A stretch of 64,000 nucleotides of DNA. It comes from Homoserinibacter sp. YIM 151385 (GTDB taxonomy: Bacteria > Actinomycetota > Actinomycetes > Actinomycetales > Microbacteriaceae). A model generated the notes under the pieces. That model ran no database searches and was not told the origin of the DNA. It saw only the letters and a program-made list of their open reading frames with translations. The DNA lies in the NCBI RefSeq assembly GCF_027912415.1, contig NZ_CP115175.1, positions 1,674,001 to 1,738,000 of the forward strand. Reading direction: 5' to 3'. Positions 54,895-63,836 of the stretch are shown here, piece by piece (the first letter of the stretch is position 1; each line of letters starts with the position of its first letter). Position numbers and translations under genes: made by a program.

Positions 54895-54991
54895 GCGAGG
54901 AGTCTAGGGATCCGACGCGCGCGCCGATTGCATCCCGGGGCGCCGCCCCGCTTGAATGGACCCCGCCCCAGGACCCGACGATGGAGACCAC

Positions 54992-56440
54992 ATGGCGCGC
55001 GGCACGACCGTCTACGAGCGCTATCCCGCGCCCGCTGCCGCCATCGAGCACGCGCTCGAGGGCACCCGGCAGTCGGCGTTCTGGCTCGACTCCCTGCCGG
55101 ACCGGCCCGCGCATCCCCCGCTCCGCGGCGACGCCCGCGCCGACCTCGTCGTCGTCGGGGGCGGGTACACGGGGCTCTGGACGGCCGTCCGCGCCAAGGA
55201 GCGCGACCCGGGCCGACGCGTCGTTCTCCTGGAGGCGAAGCGGATCGCGTGGGCCGCCTCCGGCCGCAACGGCGGCTTCGTCGAGGCGAGCCTCACGCAC
55301 GGCGAGGAGAACGGACGCCGCCGCTGGCCGGAGGAGCTCGAGGAGCTCGACGAGCTCGGCCGCGAGAACCTCGAGGGGATGCAGGCGACGATCGAGCGCC
55401 ACGGGCTCGACGTCGAGTGGGAGCGCACCGGCTCGCTCGAGGTCGCCGTCGAGCCGCACCAGCTCGACTGGCTCGAGGGCGAGGAGCCGGTCGGCGACGA
55501 CCCCGCCGCCTGGCCCGAGGTCGTCCGGCTCGACGCCGCCCGCCTCCGGCAGCAGGTCGACTCCCCCGCCTACCTCGGCGCCACCTGGCACCGCCGCACG
55601 ACCGCGCTCGTGCACCCCGCGAAGCTCGCCCTCGAGCTCGCGCGCCTCGCGGCCGCGCTCGGGGTCGAGATCCACGAGGGCAGCCGCGTCCTCCGGCTCG
55701 AGACGCGCGGCCGCGGCGCGGTCGAGGTGCGCACGGATGCCGGCCGCATCCTCGCCGACCGGGTCGCCCTCGCGACCAACGTCTTCCCCTCGCTGCTGCG
55801 CCGCGACCGGCTCATGACCGTGCCCGTCTACGACTACGTGCTCATGACGGAGCCGCTGAGCCGCCGCCAGCTCGACGCCATCGGCTGGGCGGGGCGCCAG
55901 GGCATCGGCGACCTCGCCAACCAGTTCCACTACTCCCGCCGCACCGCCGACGACCGCATCCTCTACGGCGGCTACGACGCCGTGTACCACGCGGGAGGCC
56001 GTGTCCGGGCCGAGCACGAGCGGCGCCCGGAGAGCTTCCGGCGTCTCGCGAGCCACTTCCTCACGACCTACCCGCAGCTCGAGGGGGTGCGCTTCACGCA
56101 CCGCTGGGCGGGTGCGATCGACACCTCGACCCGCTTCTGCGCGTTCTTCACGACCGCCCGCCACGGCCGAGTCGCGAGCGCCGCCGGGTTCACCGGCCTC
56201 GGCGTCGGCGCGGCGCGCTTCGCCGCCGACACCGTGCTCGACCTGCTCGGCGGCGAGCCCACGCACCGCACCGAGCTGCGGATGGTGCGCGAGCGGCCGC
56301 TGCCGTTCCCGCCCGAGCCCGCGGCATCCCTCGGCATCAACGCGACCCGCTGGTCGCTCGACGAGGCCGACCACCGGGGCGGACGCCGCAACATCCTGCT
56401 CACGACGCTCGACGCGCTCGGACTGGGGTTCGACTCGTGA
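54992..56440 (+). CDS. FAD-dependent amine/amino-acid oxidoreductase (DAO family)
   Basis: 482 residues from the ATG with GGAG upstream. Dinucleotide-binding motif VVVGGGYTGLWTAV at about 52, then AASGRNGGFVEASLTHG and C-terminal GFTGLGVGAARFAADTVLDL, typical of the DAO fold and like gamma-glutamylputrescine oxidase. It probably oxidises an amine or amino acid with oxygen as acceptor. The stop overlaps the cupin start (GTGA), giving a two-gene operon. Confidence 0.88.
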   Translation: MARGTTVYERYPAPAAAIEHALEGTRQSAFWLDSLPDRPAHPPLRGDARADLVVVGGGYTGLWTAVRAKERDPGRRVVLLEAKRIAWAASGRNGGFVEASLTHGEENGRRRWPEELEELDELGRENLEGMQATIERHGLDVEWERTGSLEVAVEPHQLDWLEGEEPVGDDPAAWPEVVRLDAARLRQQVDSPAYLGATWHRRTTALVHPAKLALELARLAAALGVEIHEGSRVLRLETRGRGAVEVRTDAGRILADRVALATNVFPSLLRRDRLMTVPVYDYVLMTEPLSRRQLDAIGWAGRQGIGDLANQFHYSRRTADDRILYGGYDAVYHAGGRVRAEHERRPESFRRLASHFLTTYPQLEGVRFTHRWAGAIDTSTRFCAFFTTARHGRVASAAGFTGLGVGAARFAADTVLDLLGGEPTHRTELRMVRERPLPFPPEPAASLGINATRWSLDEADHRGGRRNILLTTLDALGLGFDS

Positions 56441-56826
56441 CCGGCGTCGACATCCCCGGGGCGCCCGGCGAGCCGCTCGAGCCCGGCATGGCGATCCTCG
56501 CCGCCGCCCTCGAGCTCGAGCACGAGCCGCTGCCGCCCGAGCAGGTCATCCACGGCGCCCCGACGACGGCGGTCCGGATCCTCGAGGAGCGCGAGGGCCG
56601 CGAGCTCGGCGTCTGGGAGATGACGCCCGGCATCGCGTGGGACGTGGAGGTCGACGAGACCTTCGTCGTGCTCTTCGGGGATGCGACGGTGGACTTCGAG
56701 GACGGCGTCGACCAGGGACGCTCGGTCGCGCTCGCGCCCGGCACGATGCTCCGGCTGCGCGAGGGCCAGCGGACCCGCTGGACCGTGCGGCAGACCCTGC
56801 GGAAGGTCTACTCGGCGACGCTCTGA
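56437..56826 (+). CDS. Cupin-fold protein
   Basis: 129 residues with a small beta-barrel of the DUF861/cupin_3 kind: REGRELGVWEMTPGIAWDVEVDETFVVLFGDATV ... LAPGTMLRLREGQRTRWTVRQTLRKVY. The usual metal-binding histidines are replaced, so it may be a non-metal ligand binder. It accompanies the FAD oxidoreductase, a pairing seen in polyamine or amino-acid breakdown. Function not proven. Confidence 0.82.
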   Translation: MTGVDIPGAPGEPLEPGMAILAAALELEHEPLPPEQVIHGAPTTAVRILEEREGRELGVWEMTPGIAWDVEVDETFVVLFGDATVDFEDGVDQGRSVALAPGTMLRLREGQRTRWTVRQTLRKVYSATL

Positions 56827-56861
56827 CGCCATCCCTCCGCATCATCCCCCGCAGACGCGGA

Positions 56862-56890
56862 ACGGGGCCCGCGCGATGCGCGAGCCCCGT
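56862..56890 (-). terminator. rplKA terminator
   Basis: Hairpin ACGGGGC-ccGCGC-gat-GCGCga-GCCCCGT, 19 bp past the rplA stop on the minus strand. It may also serve the converging cupin gene. Confidence 0.72.
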
Positions 56891-56909
56891 CCGTGGTGCG
56901 GTGACCGGG

Positions 56910-57596
56910 TCAGATGACGCTGACGTCCAGCGGCACGCCCGGGCCGAAGGTCGTCGAGACCGACGCCTTCTGGATGTAGCGGCCCTTCGAGGAGGACGGC
57001 TTGGCGCGGTTGATCTCGTCGAGCGCGGCCTTGAAGTTCTCGTCGAGCTGCTCGGCGGTGAAGCCCGCCTTGCCGATCACGAAGTGCACGTTCGCGTGCT
57101 TGTCGACGCGGAACTCGATCTTGCCGCCCTTGATGTCCTCGACGGCCTTCGCCGCGTTGGGGGTGACGGTGCCGGTCTTCGGGTTGGGCATGAGGCCGCG
57201 GGGGCCGAGCACCTTGCCGAGACGGCCGACCTTGCCCATGAGCTCCGGGGTCGACACCGCGGCGTCGAACCCGGTCCAGCCGCCCGCGACGCGCTCGATG
57301 AGCTCGTCGCCGCCGACCTCGTCCGCGCCGGCCGCGATCGCGGCCTCGGCCGCCGGGCCCGTCGCGAACACGATGACGCGCGCGGTCTTGCCGGTGCCGT
57401 GCGGGAGGATGACGGTGCCGCGCACCATCTGGTCCGCCTTGCGCGGGTCGACGCCGAGCTTGAGCGCGACCTCGACGGTCGAGTCGAACTTGGCGGAGCC
57501 GGTCTCGCGGATGAGCGTGACGGCCTCGGTGGGGCCGTAGAACTTGTCGGCCTCGATCTTCTCTGCTGCGGCGCGGTACGCCTTCGACTTCGCCAT
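56910..57596 (-). CDS. rplA: 50S ribosomal protein L1
   Basis: 228 residues. Conserved [21 protein letters not shown] and [22 protein letters not shown] segments. It binds 23S rRNA at the L1 stalk and usually represses its own operon by binding the rplK leader. Two bases after the rplK stop, so tightly coupled. Confidence 0.98.
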   Translation of the reverse strand: MAKSKAYRAAAEKIEADKFYGPTEAVTLIRETGSAKFDSTVEVALKLGVDPRKADQMVRGTVILPHGTGKTARVIVFATGPAAEAAIAAGADEVGGDELIERVAGGWTGFDAAVSTPELMGKVGRLGKVLGPRGLMPNPKTGTVTPNAAKAVEDIKGGKIEFRVDKHANVHFVIGKAGFTAEQLDENFKAALDEINRAKPSSSKGRYIQKASVSTTFGPGVPLDVSVI

Positions 57597-57598
57597 GA

Positions 57599-58030
57599 TC
57601 AGCCCTCCACCGTGATGCCCATGGAGCGGGCGGTGCCCGCGATGATCTTCGACGCCGCGTCGATGTCGTTCGCGTTCAGGTCGGCCTGCTTCTGCTCGGC
57701 GATCTGACGCACCTGCTCCTTGGTGAGCTTCGCGACCTTGACGGTGTGCGGGGTCGAGGACCCCTTGGCGACGCCGGCGGCCTTCTTGATGAGCTCGGCC
57801 GCGGGCGGGGTCTTGAGGATGAACGTGAACGAGCGGTCCTCGTACACGGTGATCTCGACCGGGATGACGTTGCCGCGCTGCGACTCGGTCGCCGCGTTGT
57901 ACGCCTTGCAGAACTCCATGATGTTCACGCCGTGCTGACCCAGCGCGGGGCCGATGGGCGGCGCGGGGTTCGCGGCGCCGGCGTTGATCTGGAGCTTGAT
58001 CAGGCCGGTCACCTTCTTCTTCGGTGCCAT
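57599..58030 (-). CDS. rplK: 50S ribosomal protein L11
   Basis: 143 residues of normal length: [34 protein letters not shown] at the N-terminal domain and the C-terminal rRNA-binding domain ending [13 protein letters not shown]. It forms the GTPase-associated centre with 23S rRNA. The 130 bp upstream, behind vapC, holds a TAAGAT box (58134-58129) and a GGAAG ribosome site, so it has its own promoter rather than depending on nusG. Confidence 0.98.
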
Positions 58031-58160
58031 GTGGCTTCCTTCTCTCGTGCGTCCGAGGACGCGCTTCCACGAACCGGACCGAGCCCGGCAGTGGTGGGAT
58101 GGGATGTCGGCCGACGGCCAACCTGGGTATCTTACGCGATCGGCGGGCCCAGCGCGACGG

Positions 58161-58547
58161 TCAGGCCGCGCCGATGACGGCTACGCCCTCGAGCCGCGCC
58201 GCCGCCGCGAGCTTCGCATCGAAGGTCGCGAGTCCCGCGTGATCTCGGCGCGCAGCGAGGAGGACGCAGGCGTCCGGGAGGCGGAGGCCGGTCCGCGCCC
58301 GCAGCACCGCCAGCTCGACGGGGTCGTCCGGCTCGTCCAGACGGCCGATCCCGACCGCATCCAGCGAGGAGGCGGCCTCGACCACACGGCCGATGCCCGC
58401 GGCCCCGACCAGGGATTCGGCCAGCGTGAGCCGATGCGCGACGAGCCGTTCGTCGACGTGGTCCAGGAAGATCCTCCGCGCCGAGGCGTGATGGGCGTCG
58501 ACCCGGCGGAGCCATGCAATCATCACGCTCGCGTCGAGGACGATCAC
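58161..58547 (-). CDS. VapC-type PIN-domain ribonuclease toxin
   Basis: 128 residues with a PIN fold: D5 ([10 protein letters not shown]), E44 (LTLAESLVG), D92 ([12 protein letters not shown]) and D110 (LATFDAKLA) form the acidic metal site expected of an active endoribonuclease. The GTG start overlaps the antitoxin stop (GTGA), with AAGGAC upstream. Free toxin would cleave tRNA or rRNA; the bound antitoxin neutralises it. Set between nusG and rplK. Confidence 0.85.
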   Translation of the reverse strand: MIVLDASVMIAWLRRVDAHHASARRIFLDHVDERLVAHRLTLAESLVGAAGIGRVVEAASSLDAVGIGRLDEPDDPVELAVLRARTGLRLPDACVLLAARRDHAGLATFDAKLAAAARLEGVAVIGAA

Positions 58548-58807
58548 TCGGGCCAGTCCTTCCGCAGCTCCTCGAGATACCCGGGCGGGTAGGCCTCGGA
58601 GAAGCCGGCGTCGAAGGCCTCGATCGCCGCGCGCCGACGGGCCGCCTCCTCCCTGCCGACCTCGGCCATGCGCAGCCCGCTCTCGACGAGCAGACGGACG
58701 ACGAGCCGGGATCGCGGCTCCCCGGGCCAGCGGAGCTCGGCGGCATCCAATGCGAGAGCGACCTCGTCGGTGTCGGTGATCTGGTACCTCGGCTTGGTCG
58801 TCGGCAT
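58544..58807 (-). CDS. VapB-type antitoxin
   Basis: 87 residues from the ATG giving MPTTKPRYQITDTDEVALAL. N-terminal half looks like a ribbon-helix-helix DNA-binding segment (RYQITDTDEVALALDAAELRWPG ... SRLVVRLLVESG) and the C-terminal half is a charged helix (GREEAARRRAAIEAFDAGF) suited to wrapping the toxin. It overlaps vapC. The short gap upstream contains a GTCGGTGaCACACCGAC-like dyad that may be its autoregulatory site. Confidence 0.8.
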   Translation of the reverse strand: MPTTKPRYQITDTDEVALALDAAELRWPGEPRSRLVVRLLVESGLRMAEVGREEAARRRAAIEAFDAGFSEAYPPGYLEELRKDWPE

Positions 58808-58860
58808 GCCCGGAGTGTACCACTGACGAGTCGGTGACACACCGACCCGTCTGCAGACGA

Positions 58861-58896
58861 CGAGGGCCCCGACAGCGGATGCCGTCGGGGCCCTCG
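58861..58896 (-). terminator. nusG terminator
   Basis: Perfect 13-bp stem CGAGGGCCCCGAC / GTCGGGGCCCTCG with a 10-nt loop, 13 bp past the nusG stop. It isolates secE-nusG from the vapBC-rplKA genes. Confidence 0.85.
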
Positions 58897-58909
58897 GTGC
58901 GGGACGCCG

Positions 58910-59911
58910 CTAGAGCTTCGTCACCTGGTCGAAGCTGAGCTCGACCGGCGTCTCGCGCTCGAAGAGCGAGACGAGCACGGTGAGCTTGCCGCGCTCCGGC
59001 GTGATCTCGGAGATCGTCCCGGGGAGGCCCGCGAAGGAGCCCTCCTTGATGGTGATGGTCTCGCCGATCTCGAAGTCGACCTCGGCCGCGACGACGCGGG
59101 GCGCCGCCTTGCCGGGGCCGCCCGACTTCGCGGCGCCGGCCTTCGCCGGGGCCTCGGTGACCTGGACGAGGCTCTTCAGCATGTTGAAGGCCTCCTCGAA
59201 GCGGAGGGGCGTCGGGTTGTGGGCGTTGCCCACGAAGCCGGTGACGCCGGGCGAGTGGCGCACGACCGACCAGCTGTCCTCGTTGAGGTCCATGCGGACG
59301 AGCACGTAGCCGGGGATGCGCACGCGGTTGACGAGCTTCCGCTGGCCGTTCTTGATCTCGACGACGTCCTCCATCGGCACCTGGACCTCGAAGATGTGGT
59401 CCTCCATGCCCATGGACTGGCGGCGCGACTCGATGTTCTGCTTCACGCGCTTCTCGAAGCCCGCGTAGGAGTGGATGACGTACCACTTGCCGAGCTTCGT
59501 GCGGAGCTCCATGCGGAACTCGGCGTAGGGGTCGACCTCCGCCTCCTCCGCGTCCTCGGCGGCCTCGGGCGCCTCGGCCGCAGCGGCCTCGCCGTCCTCG
59601 TCCGCCTCGTCGTCGGTCGCGGCGACCGCGGCCTCGGCCTCGTCGCGGGAGTCGATGTCGAGCGCGTCGTCGACGATCGCGTCCGCCTCGGGGTCGGCTG
59701 CCGCGTCGAGCGCGTCGAGCAGGCCCTCGAGGTCGCTCGTGTCGCTCTCGGCCTCGTCCGACTCGTCGACGACGTGGATGGCGCCGTGCTCGGCGGAGCC
59801 GACGGCGCTCTCCTCGGCGGCGAGGACGTCGCCCTCCTGGGCCTCGTCCTCCTCTGACGACTGCTCGGCGGCCGTCGCGAGATCGATGTCGCGGCGCTCT
59901 TCTTCAGACAC
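58910..59911 (-). CDS. nusG: Transcription termination/antitermination factor NusG
   Basis: 333 residues. A very acidic, alanine-rich N-terminal extension of about 130 residues, as in other high-GC actinobacteria, precedes the NGN domain ([20 protein letters not shown] ... [13 protein letters not shown] ... [11 protein letters not shown]) and a C-terminal KOW domain ([13 protein letters not shown]). Links RNA polymerase with Rho and with the ribosome. It lies 80 bp after secE. Confidence 0.97.
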   Translation of the reverse strand: MSEEERRDIDLATAAEQSSEEDEAQEGDVLAAEESAVGSAEHGAIHVVDESDEAESDTSDLEGLLDALDAAADPEADAIVDDALDIDSRDEAEAAVAATDDEADEDGEAAAAEAPEAAEDAEEAEVDPYAEFRMELRTKLGKWYVIHSYAGFEKRVKQNIESRRQSMGMEDHIFEVQVPMEDVVEIKNGQRKLVNRVRIPGYVLVRMDLNEDSWSVVRHSPGVTGFVGNAHNPTPLRFEEAFNMLKSLVQVTEAPAKAGAAKSGGPGKAAPRVVAAEVDFEIGETITIKEGSFAGLPGTISEITPERGKLTVLVSLFERETPVELSFDQVTKL

Positions 59912-59991
59912 GGGATGCTTCCTTACCTTGCGCCCGGCACCACACCGGGCTTGCTTGTCGCGTTGCGTGCGCGGTCGCGGACGCGCGGGGA

Positions 59992-60273
59992 TCAGCCGGT
60001 GAACTGCCCGTCGCCGAAGACCCAGGAGATGAGCCAGCCGAAGCCGTAGTCGAGGCCCGTCACGATCGCCATCATGATGACGACGAAGACGAGCACGACG
60101 GCCGTGTAGCTGAAGAGCTCCTTGCGGGTCGGCGTGACGACCTTGCGGAGCTCCGCGAACACCTGGCGGATGAAGAGGGCGATGCGGCCGAACGGGTTGC
60201 GCCGTGCGGCGCGCTCCTGCTTCGCGCTCGCGACGAGGTCCTCGCTGGGCTCGTCCGCGGTCGTGCGTGCCAC
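59992..60273 (-). CDS. secE: Preprotein translocase subunit SecE
   Basis: 93 residues from GTG 60273, which has GAGAGGAAT upstream. A soluble N-terminus ([29 protein letters not shown]) and a single membrane helix ([26 protein letters not shown]), the actinobacterial short form. Stabilises SecY in the Sec channel. Follows tRNA-Trp by 40 bp, the standard order. Confidence 0.96.
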   Translation of the reverse strand: MARTTADEPSEDLVASAKQERAARRNPFGRIALFIRQVFAELRKVVTPTRKELFSYTAVVLVFVVIMMAIVTGLDYGFGWLISWVFGDGQFTG

Positions 60274-60312
60274 GTCGTCATTCCTCTCGGTTCGTCCGGG
60301 ATGCCGGACCAG

Positions 60313-60385
60313 CAGGGCGGACAGGACTCGAACCTGCAACCTGCGGTTTTGGAGACCGCTGCTCTACCAATTGAGCCACCGCCCT
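60313..60385 (-). tRNA. tRNA-Trp (anticodon CCA)
   Basis: 73-nt cloverleaf on the minus strand: acceptor arms AGGGCGG/CCGCCCT with G discriminator, D arm GGCTCAATTGGTAGAGC, anticodon loop CTCCAAA and T arm GGTTCGAGTCC. The CCA end is not encoded. It lies directly before secE. Confidence 0.97.
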
Positions 60386-60517
60386 ATTCGGCGCGAGACC
60401 TGCCAGACCACGCCGCGCATCCCCCGGCTTCCCGGGTTCGGCGCCCCATCACGGGCACGACGAAGTATGGCGGATTTCAACCACCTGCGCCCAGTGTACG
60501 TCACTAGGCTTGAGGTC

Positions 60518-61708
60518 GTGGCACGCATCTCCCAGCGCATCGGTTCCATCGCCGAGTCGGCGACCCTCAAGGTCGACGCCAAGGCCAAGTCCCTCAAGGC
60601 CGCGGGGCGGCCCGTCATCAGCTTCGCCGCGGGCGAGCCGGACTTCGCGACGCCCGAGCACATCGTCGAGGCGGCCGCCGCCGCCGTGCACGACCCGCGC
60701 AACCACCGCTACACGCCCGCGGCCGGCCTCCCCGAGCTCCGGGAGGCGATCGCCGCGAAGACGGCGCGCGACAGCGCCTGGGCCGTCGAGCCCTCGCAGG
60801 TCGTCGTCACGAACGGCGGCAAGCAGGCCGTCTACCAGGCCTTCGCGACCCTCCTCGACCCGGGCGACGAGGTCCTCGTGCCGACCCCGTTCTGGACGAC
60901 GTACCCGGAGGCGATCGCGCTGGCCGGCGGCACGCCCGTCGAGGTCTTCGCGGGCTCGGAGCAGGAGTACCTGGTGACGGTCGAGCAGCTCGAGGCCGCC
61001 CGCACCCCGCGCACCAAGGTGCTGCTCTTCGTCTCGCCCTCCAACCCGACCGGCTCCGTCTACAGCCCCGAGCAGACCGCCGCGATCGGCGCCTGGGCCG
61101 AGGAGCACGGGCTCTGGGTCATCAGCGACGAGATCTACCAGAACCTGACCTACGACGGCGTCCGCGCGGCATCCATCGTCGAGGCGACGCCGGCGCTCGC
61201 CGACCGCACGATCCTCGTCAACGGCGTCGCGAAGACCTACGCCATGACCGGCTGGCGCGTCGGGTGGATGGTCGGCCCGGCCGATGCGATCAAAGCGGCC
61301 TCGAACCTGCAGTCGCACCTCTCCTCGAACGTCTCGAACGTCTCCCAGCGCGCCGCGATCGCCGCCCTCACCGGCCCGCAGGAGCCGGTGGCCGAGATGC
61401 TCGCCGCCTTCGACCGCCGCCGCCGGGCGATCGTCGAGGGGCTCAACGCGATCGACGGCATCCGCACCCCCACGCCCACCGGCGCCTTCTACGTCTACCC
61501 GGACGTGAGCGGCCTGCTCGGCCGCGAGTGGGCGGGGCGCACGCCGAGCACCTCGCTCGAGCTCGCCGACCTCGTGCTCGAGGAGGCGGAGGTCGCGGCC
61601 GTCCCCGGCGAGGCCTTCGGCCCCTCCGGCTTCCTGCGCTTCAGCTACGCCCTCGGCGACGACGCCCTCGCGGAGGGCGTCGCGCGCCTGCAGCGCCTCT
61701 TCGCGTAG
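60518..61708 (+). CDS. PLP-dependent aminotransferase (class I, aspartate type)
   Basis: 396 residues from GTG 60518 ([17 protein letters not shown]), the normal N-terminus of this group. PLP lysine K239 in [21 protein letters not shown] at 175-180, and a C-terminal LRFSYAL arginine. Resembles bacterial aspartate/prephenate aminotransferases. An upstream ATG at 60469 would add unrelated residues. A TAGGCT -10 box 7 nt before the GTG suggests a leaderless message. Transcribed away from tRNA-Trp. Confidence 0.92.
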   Translation: MARISQRIGSIAESATLKVDAKAKSLKAAGRPVISFAAGEPDFATPEHIVEAAAAAVHDPRNHRYTPAAGLPELREAIAAKTARDSAWAVEPSQVVVTNGGKQAVYQAFATLLDPGDEVLVPTPFWTTYPEAIALAGGTPVEVFAGSEQEYLVTVEQLEAARTPRTKVLLFVSPSNPTGSVYSPEQTAAIGAWAEEHGLWVISDEIYQNLTYDGVRAASIVEATPALADRTILVNGVAKTYAMTGWRVGWMVGPADAIKAASNLQSHLSSNVSNVSQRAAIAALTGPQEPVAEMLAAFDRRRRAIVEGLNAIDGIRTPTPTGAFYVYPDVSGLLGREWAGRTPSTSLELADLVLEEAEVAAVPGEAFGPSGFLRFSYALGDDALAEGVARLQRLFA

Positions 61709-61901
61709 CGCCGGGACGGACACTGCCGGCGGCGCCCGCCGTGGCGTCGAGGCCCCGGTACCGCGGCGCGCCCGCACTCGTCGCCGAGGTGCGTGTGCAG
61801 ATCGACATCCGAACGATACCGATCCGTGATCGAGTATTCCTCTGGAAGGCGGCGTCGCGCTCTAGGTTGAGCATCACGATCCCGTCGAACAGGAGCACCC
61901 G

Positions 61902-63797
61902 ATGTCCCGCCTCAGCAGAACCGCCGCCGCCGCCGCGGCCGCATCCCTCCTCACGACGGCGGTCGCGCTCCCCGCCTCGGCATCCGCCGAGCAGCTGGAG
62001 TACCACTCGCCGAGCACCTCCGCCGACGGCGAGGTCGCGTACTTCGCCGGCTTCGCCCGCGGCAAGGGCGTCGAGCTGTTCAAGACCGACGGGACGGACG
62101 CCGGCACCACCCTCGTCAAGGACATCGCCCCCGGCGCCGCGAGCTCGCTGCACGGCGAGACGCCCGAGCGCAACGCCGCCCGCTTCACGAGCATCGGCGA
62201 CCGGACCTTCTTCGAGGCGCAGACGGCAGACCTGGGCCGACAGCTCTGGGTGACCGACGGCAGCGCCGCCGGGACGGTCACGCTGACCTCCGAGATCCCG
62301 ATCCCGGGCTTCGGCGGCGCGGCCCCGACCGATCTGACACCCTTCGGCGGGCTCCTCTACTTCGCCGCGGTCGACGAGGAGCGCGGCAAGGAGGTCTGGA
62401 CCTCGGACGGCACGCCCGCCGGCACGCGGCTCGCCTTCGACATCCGGACGACGGAGCCCGCCCACCGCGCGCCGGGCTCCTTCCCGCACGACTTCACCCA
62501 GGTCGGCGACCTCCTGTACTTCGTGGCGTCCGCCACGGGGCGCGAGGACCTCTACGTCACGGACGGCGACGACGTCGAGGTGGCGCTCTCGATCGACCCG
62601 GCGGACGGCTCCTTCCAGGAGGAGGGTCAGCTCGTCGAGCACGACGGCCGCCTCGCCTTCGTCCTCCAGCGCGGCAGCGCGCGCGACATCTGGGTGACCG
62701 ACGGCACGCCGGCCGGCACCGAGCGGATCGTCGCGAACTCGGGCATCCGGTTCGGGGAGGAGCTCGTCTCCTTCGACGGCGCGCTCTACTACCGGGTCTC
62801 GGGCGACACGCTCCGCAGGGTCGTGCCCGGCTCGGCCCCGACCACGGTCTCGACCGCGCCCGCGCAGGGCGTGGCCGTGCACGGCGACCGCCTCTGGTTC
62901 CTGACCTACTCGGCGGGGACGCGACTCGGCGTGCTCCACGCCGTCGCCCCCGGCGGCGACGCCGTCCGCGTCGCGGACGTCTACCGCTCCTCCCGGCGCA
63001 CGGAGACCTTCGACACCGCCTACGCCGACGGCGTGCTCTACCTCATCGCGAACGGCAGCCTGATCCGCTCGGACGGCACCGAGGCGGGTACCCGCCTCGT
63101 GCAGAGCCTCGGGATGTCCCGGAACACCGCATCCCATTCGGAGCTGGCGGTCGCCGGCGATCATGTCGTCCTCGCGGTGCGCGACCGCCTCGAGGTCGGC
63201 GCGCTCTGGCTCAGCGACGGCACCTCGGAGGGGACGTACCAGCGGATGCCGCAGCGGACCTTCACCGGCGCGACCCCCCGGATCCTGGGCACCGCGACGG
63301 TCGGCGAGACCCTCCGCGGCCACGTCGGCACCTGGACGCCCAAGCCGGCCGGGTACCGCTACCAGTGGTACGCGAACGGGAGCCCGATCGAGGGCGCCAC
63401 CGCGAAGAGCTACACCCTGACGGCGGACGAGGCGGCCGACACCGTCACGCTCGTGGTGACCGGCAGCGCGCCCGGGTTCAAGTCGCTCAAGCGCGAGTCC
63501 GCCGCGAAGCTCGTCCGCGGCACGTTCACCAGCGCGCCCGTGCCGACGATCTCGGGCACGGTCGCGGCCGGCGAGCTCCTCACCGCGGTCCCCGGATCGT
63601 GGACGCCCGCCGCGACCTTCGAGTACCAGTGGTTCGCCGACGGCAAGGCGATCAAGGGCCGCTCGACCTCGGCGAGCTACAAGGTCACGTCCACCTCGCA
63701 GTACAAGCAGCTGCAGGTCCGGGTGACCGGCCTCCGTCCGGACACCCCGGCCGTGCAGCGGATGAGCGAGCCGGTGACCCGCAGCCAGGCGCGCTGA
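61902..63797 (+). CDS. Secreted repeat protein with ELWxTDGTxAGT motifs and C-terminal Ig-like domains
   Basis: 631 residues. Signal peptide at about 1-29 (VALPASASA). Residues 30-445 hold about seven repeats of about 50-60 residues marked by (E)LW.TDGT.AGT and YFAA/YFVA strands, suggesting a beta-propeller. Residues 450-627 hold two similar domains (LGTATVGETLRGHVGTWTPK, ISGTVAAGELLTAVPGSWTP) with YQWYANG/YQWFADG, typical cell-surface Ig-like modules of actinobacteria. No anchor is present, so it is probably secreted. Function unknown. Confidence 0.85.
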   Translation: MSRLSRTAAAAAAASLLTTAVALPASASAEQLEYHSPSTSADGEVAYFAGFARGKGVELFKTDGTDAGTTLVKDIAPGAASSLHGETPERNAARFTSIGDRTFFEAQTADLGRQLWVTDGSAAGTVTLTSEIPIPGFGGAAPTDLTPFGGLLYFAAVDEERGKEVWTSDGTPAGTRLAFDIRTTEPAHRAPGSFPHDFTQVGDLLYFVASATGREDLYVTDGDDVEVALSIDPADGSFQEEGQLVEHDGRLAFVLQRGSARDIWVTDGTPAGTERIVANSGIRFGEELVSFDGALYYRVSGDTLRRVVPGSAPTTVSTAPAQGVAVHGDRLWFLTYSAGTRLGVLHAVAPGGDAVRVADVYRSSRRTETFDTAYADGVLYLIANGSLIRSDGTEAGTRLVQSLGMSRNTASHSELAVAGDHVVLAVRDRLEVGALWLSDGTSEGTYQRMPQRTFTGATPRILGTATVGETLRGHVGTWTPKPAGYRYQWYANGSPIEGATAKSYTLTADEAADTVTLVVTGSAPGFKSLKRESAAKLVRGTFTSAPVPTISGTVAAGELLTAVPGSWTPAATFEYQWFADGKAIKGRSTSASYKVTSTSQYKQLQVRVTGLRPDTPAVQRMSEPVTRSQAR

Positions 63798-63803
63798 GCC
63801 GGC

Positions 63804-63836
63804 TGAGCCCCGGGCGGCGACCGCCCGGGGCTCAGC
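63804..63836. terminator. Bidirectional terminator
   Basis: Perfect 15-bp stem CTGAGCCCCGGGCGG with loop CGA between the converging secreted-protein and LysR-type genes; it overlaps the stop of the latter. Confidence 0.8.

Noticed and set aside
53389-56826. Single 1145-codon frame ending with the cupin
   Set aside because: Only the last 130 codons (from GTG 56437) are a gene; the rest is antisense or out of frame with the dehydrogenase, acetyltransferase and FAD oxidoreductase genes.
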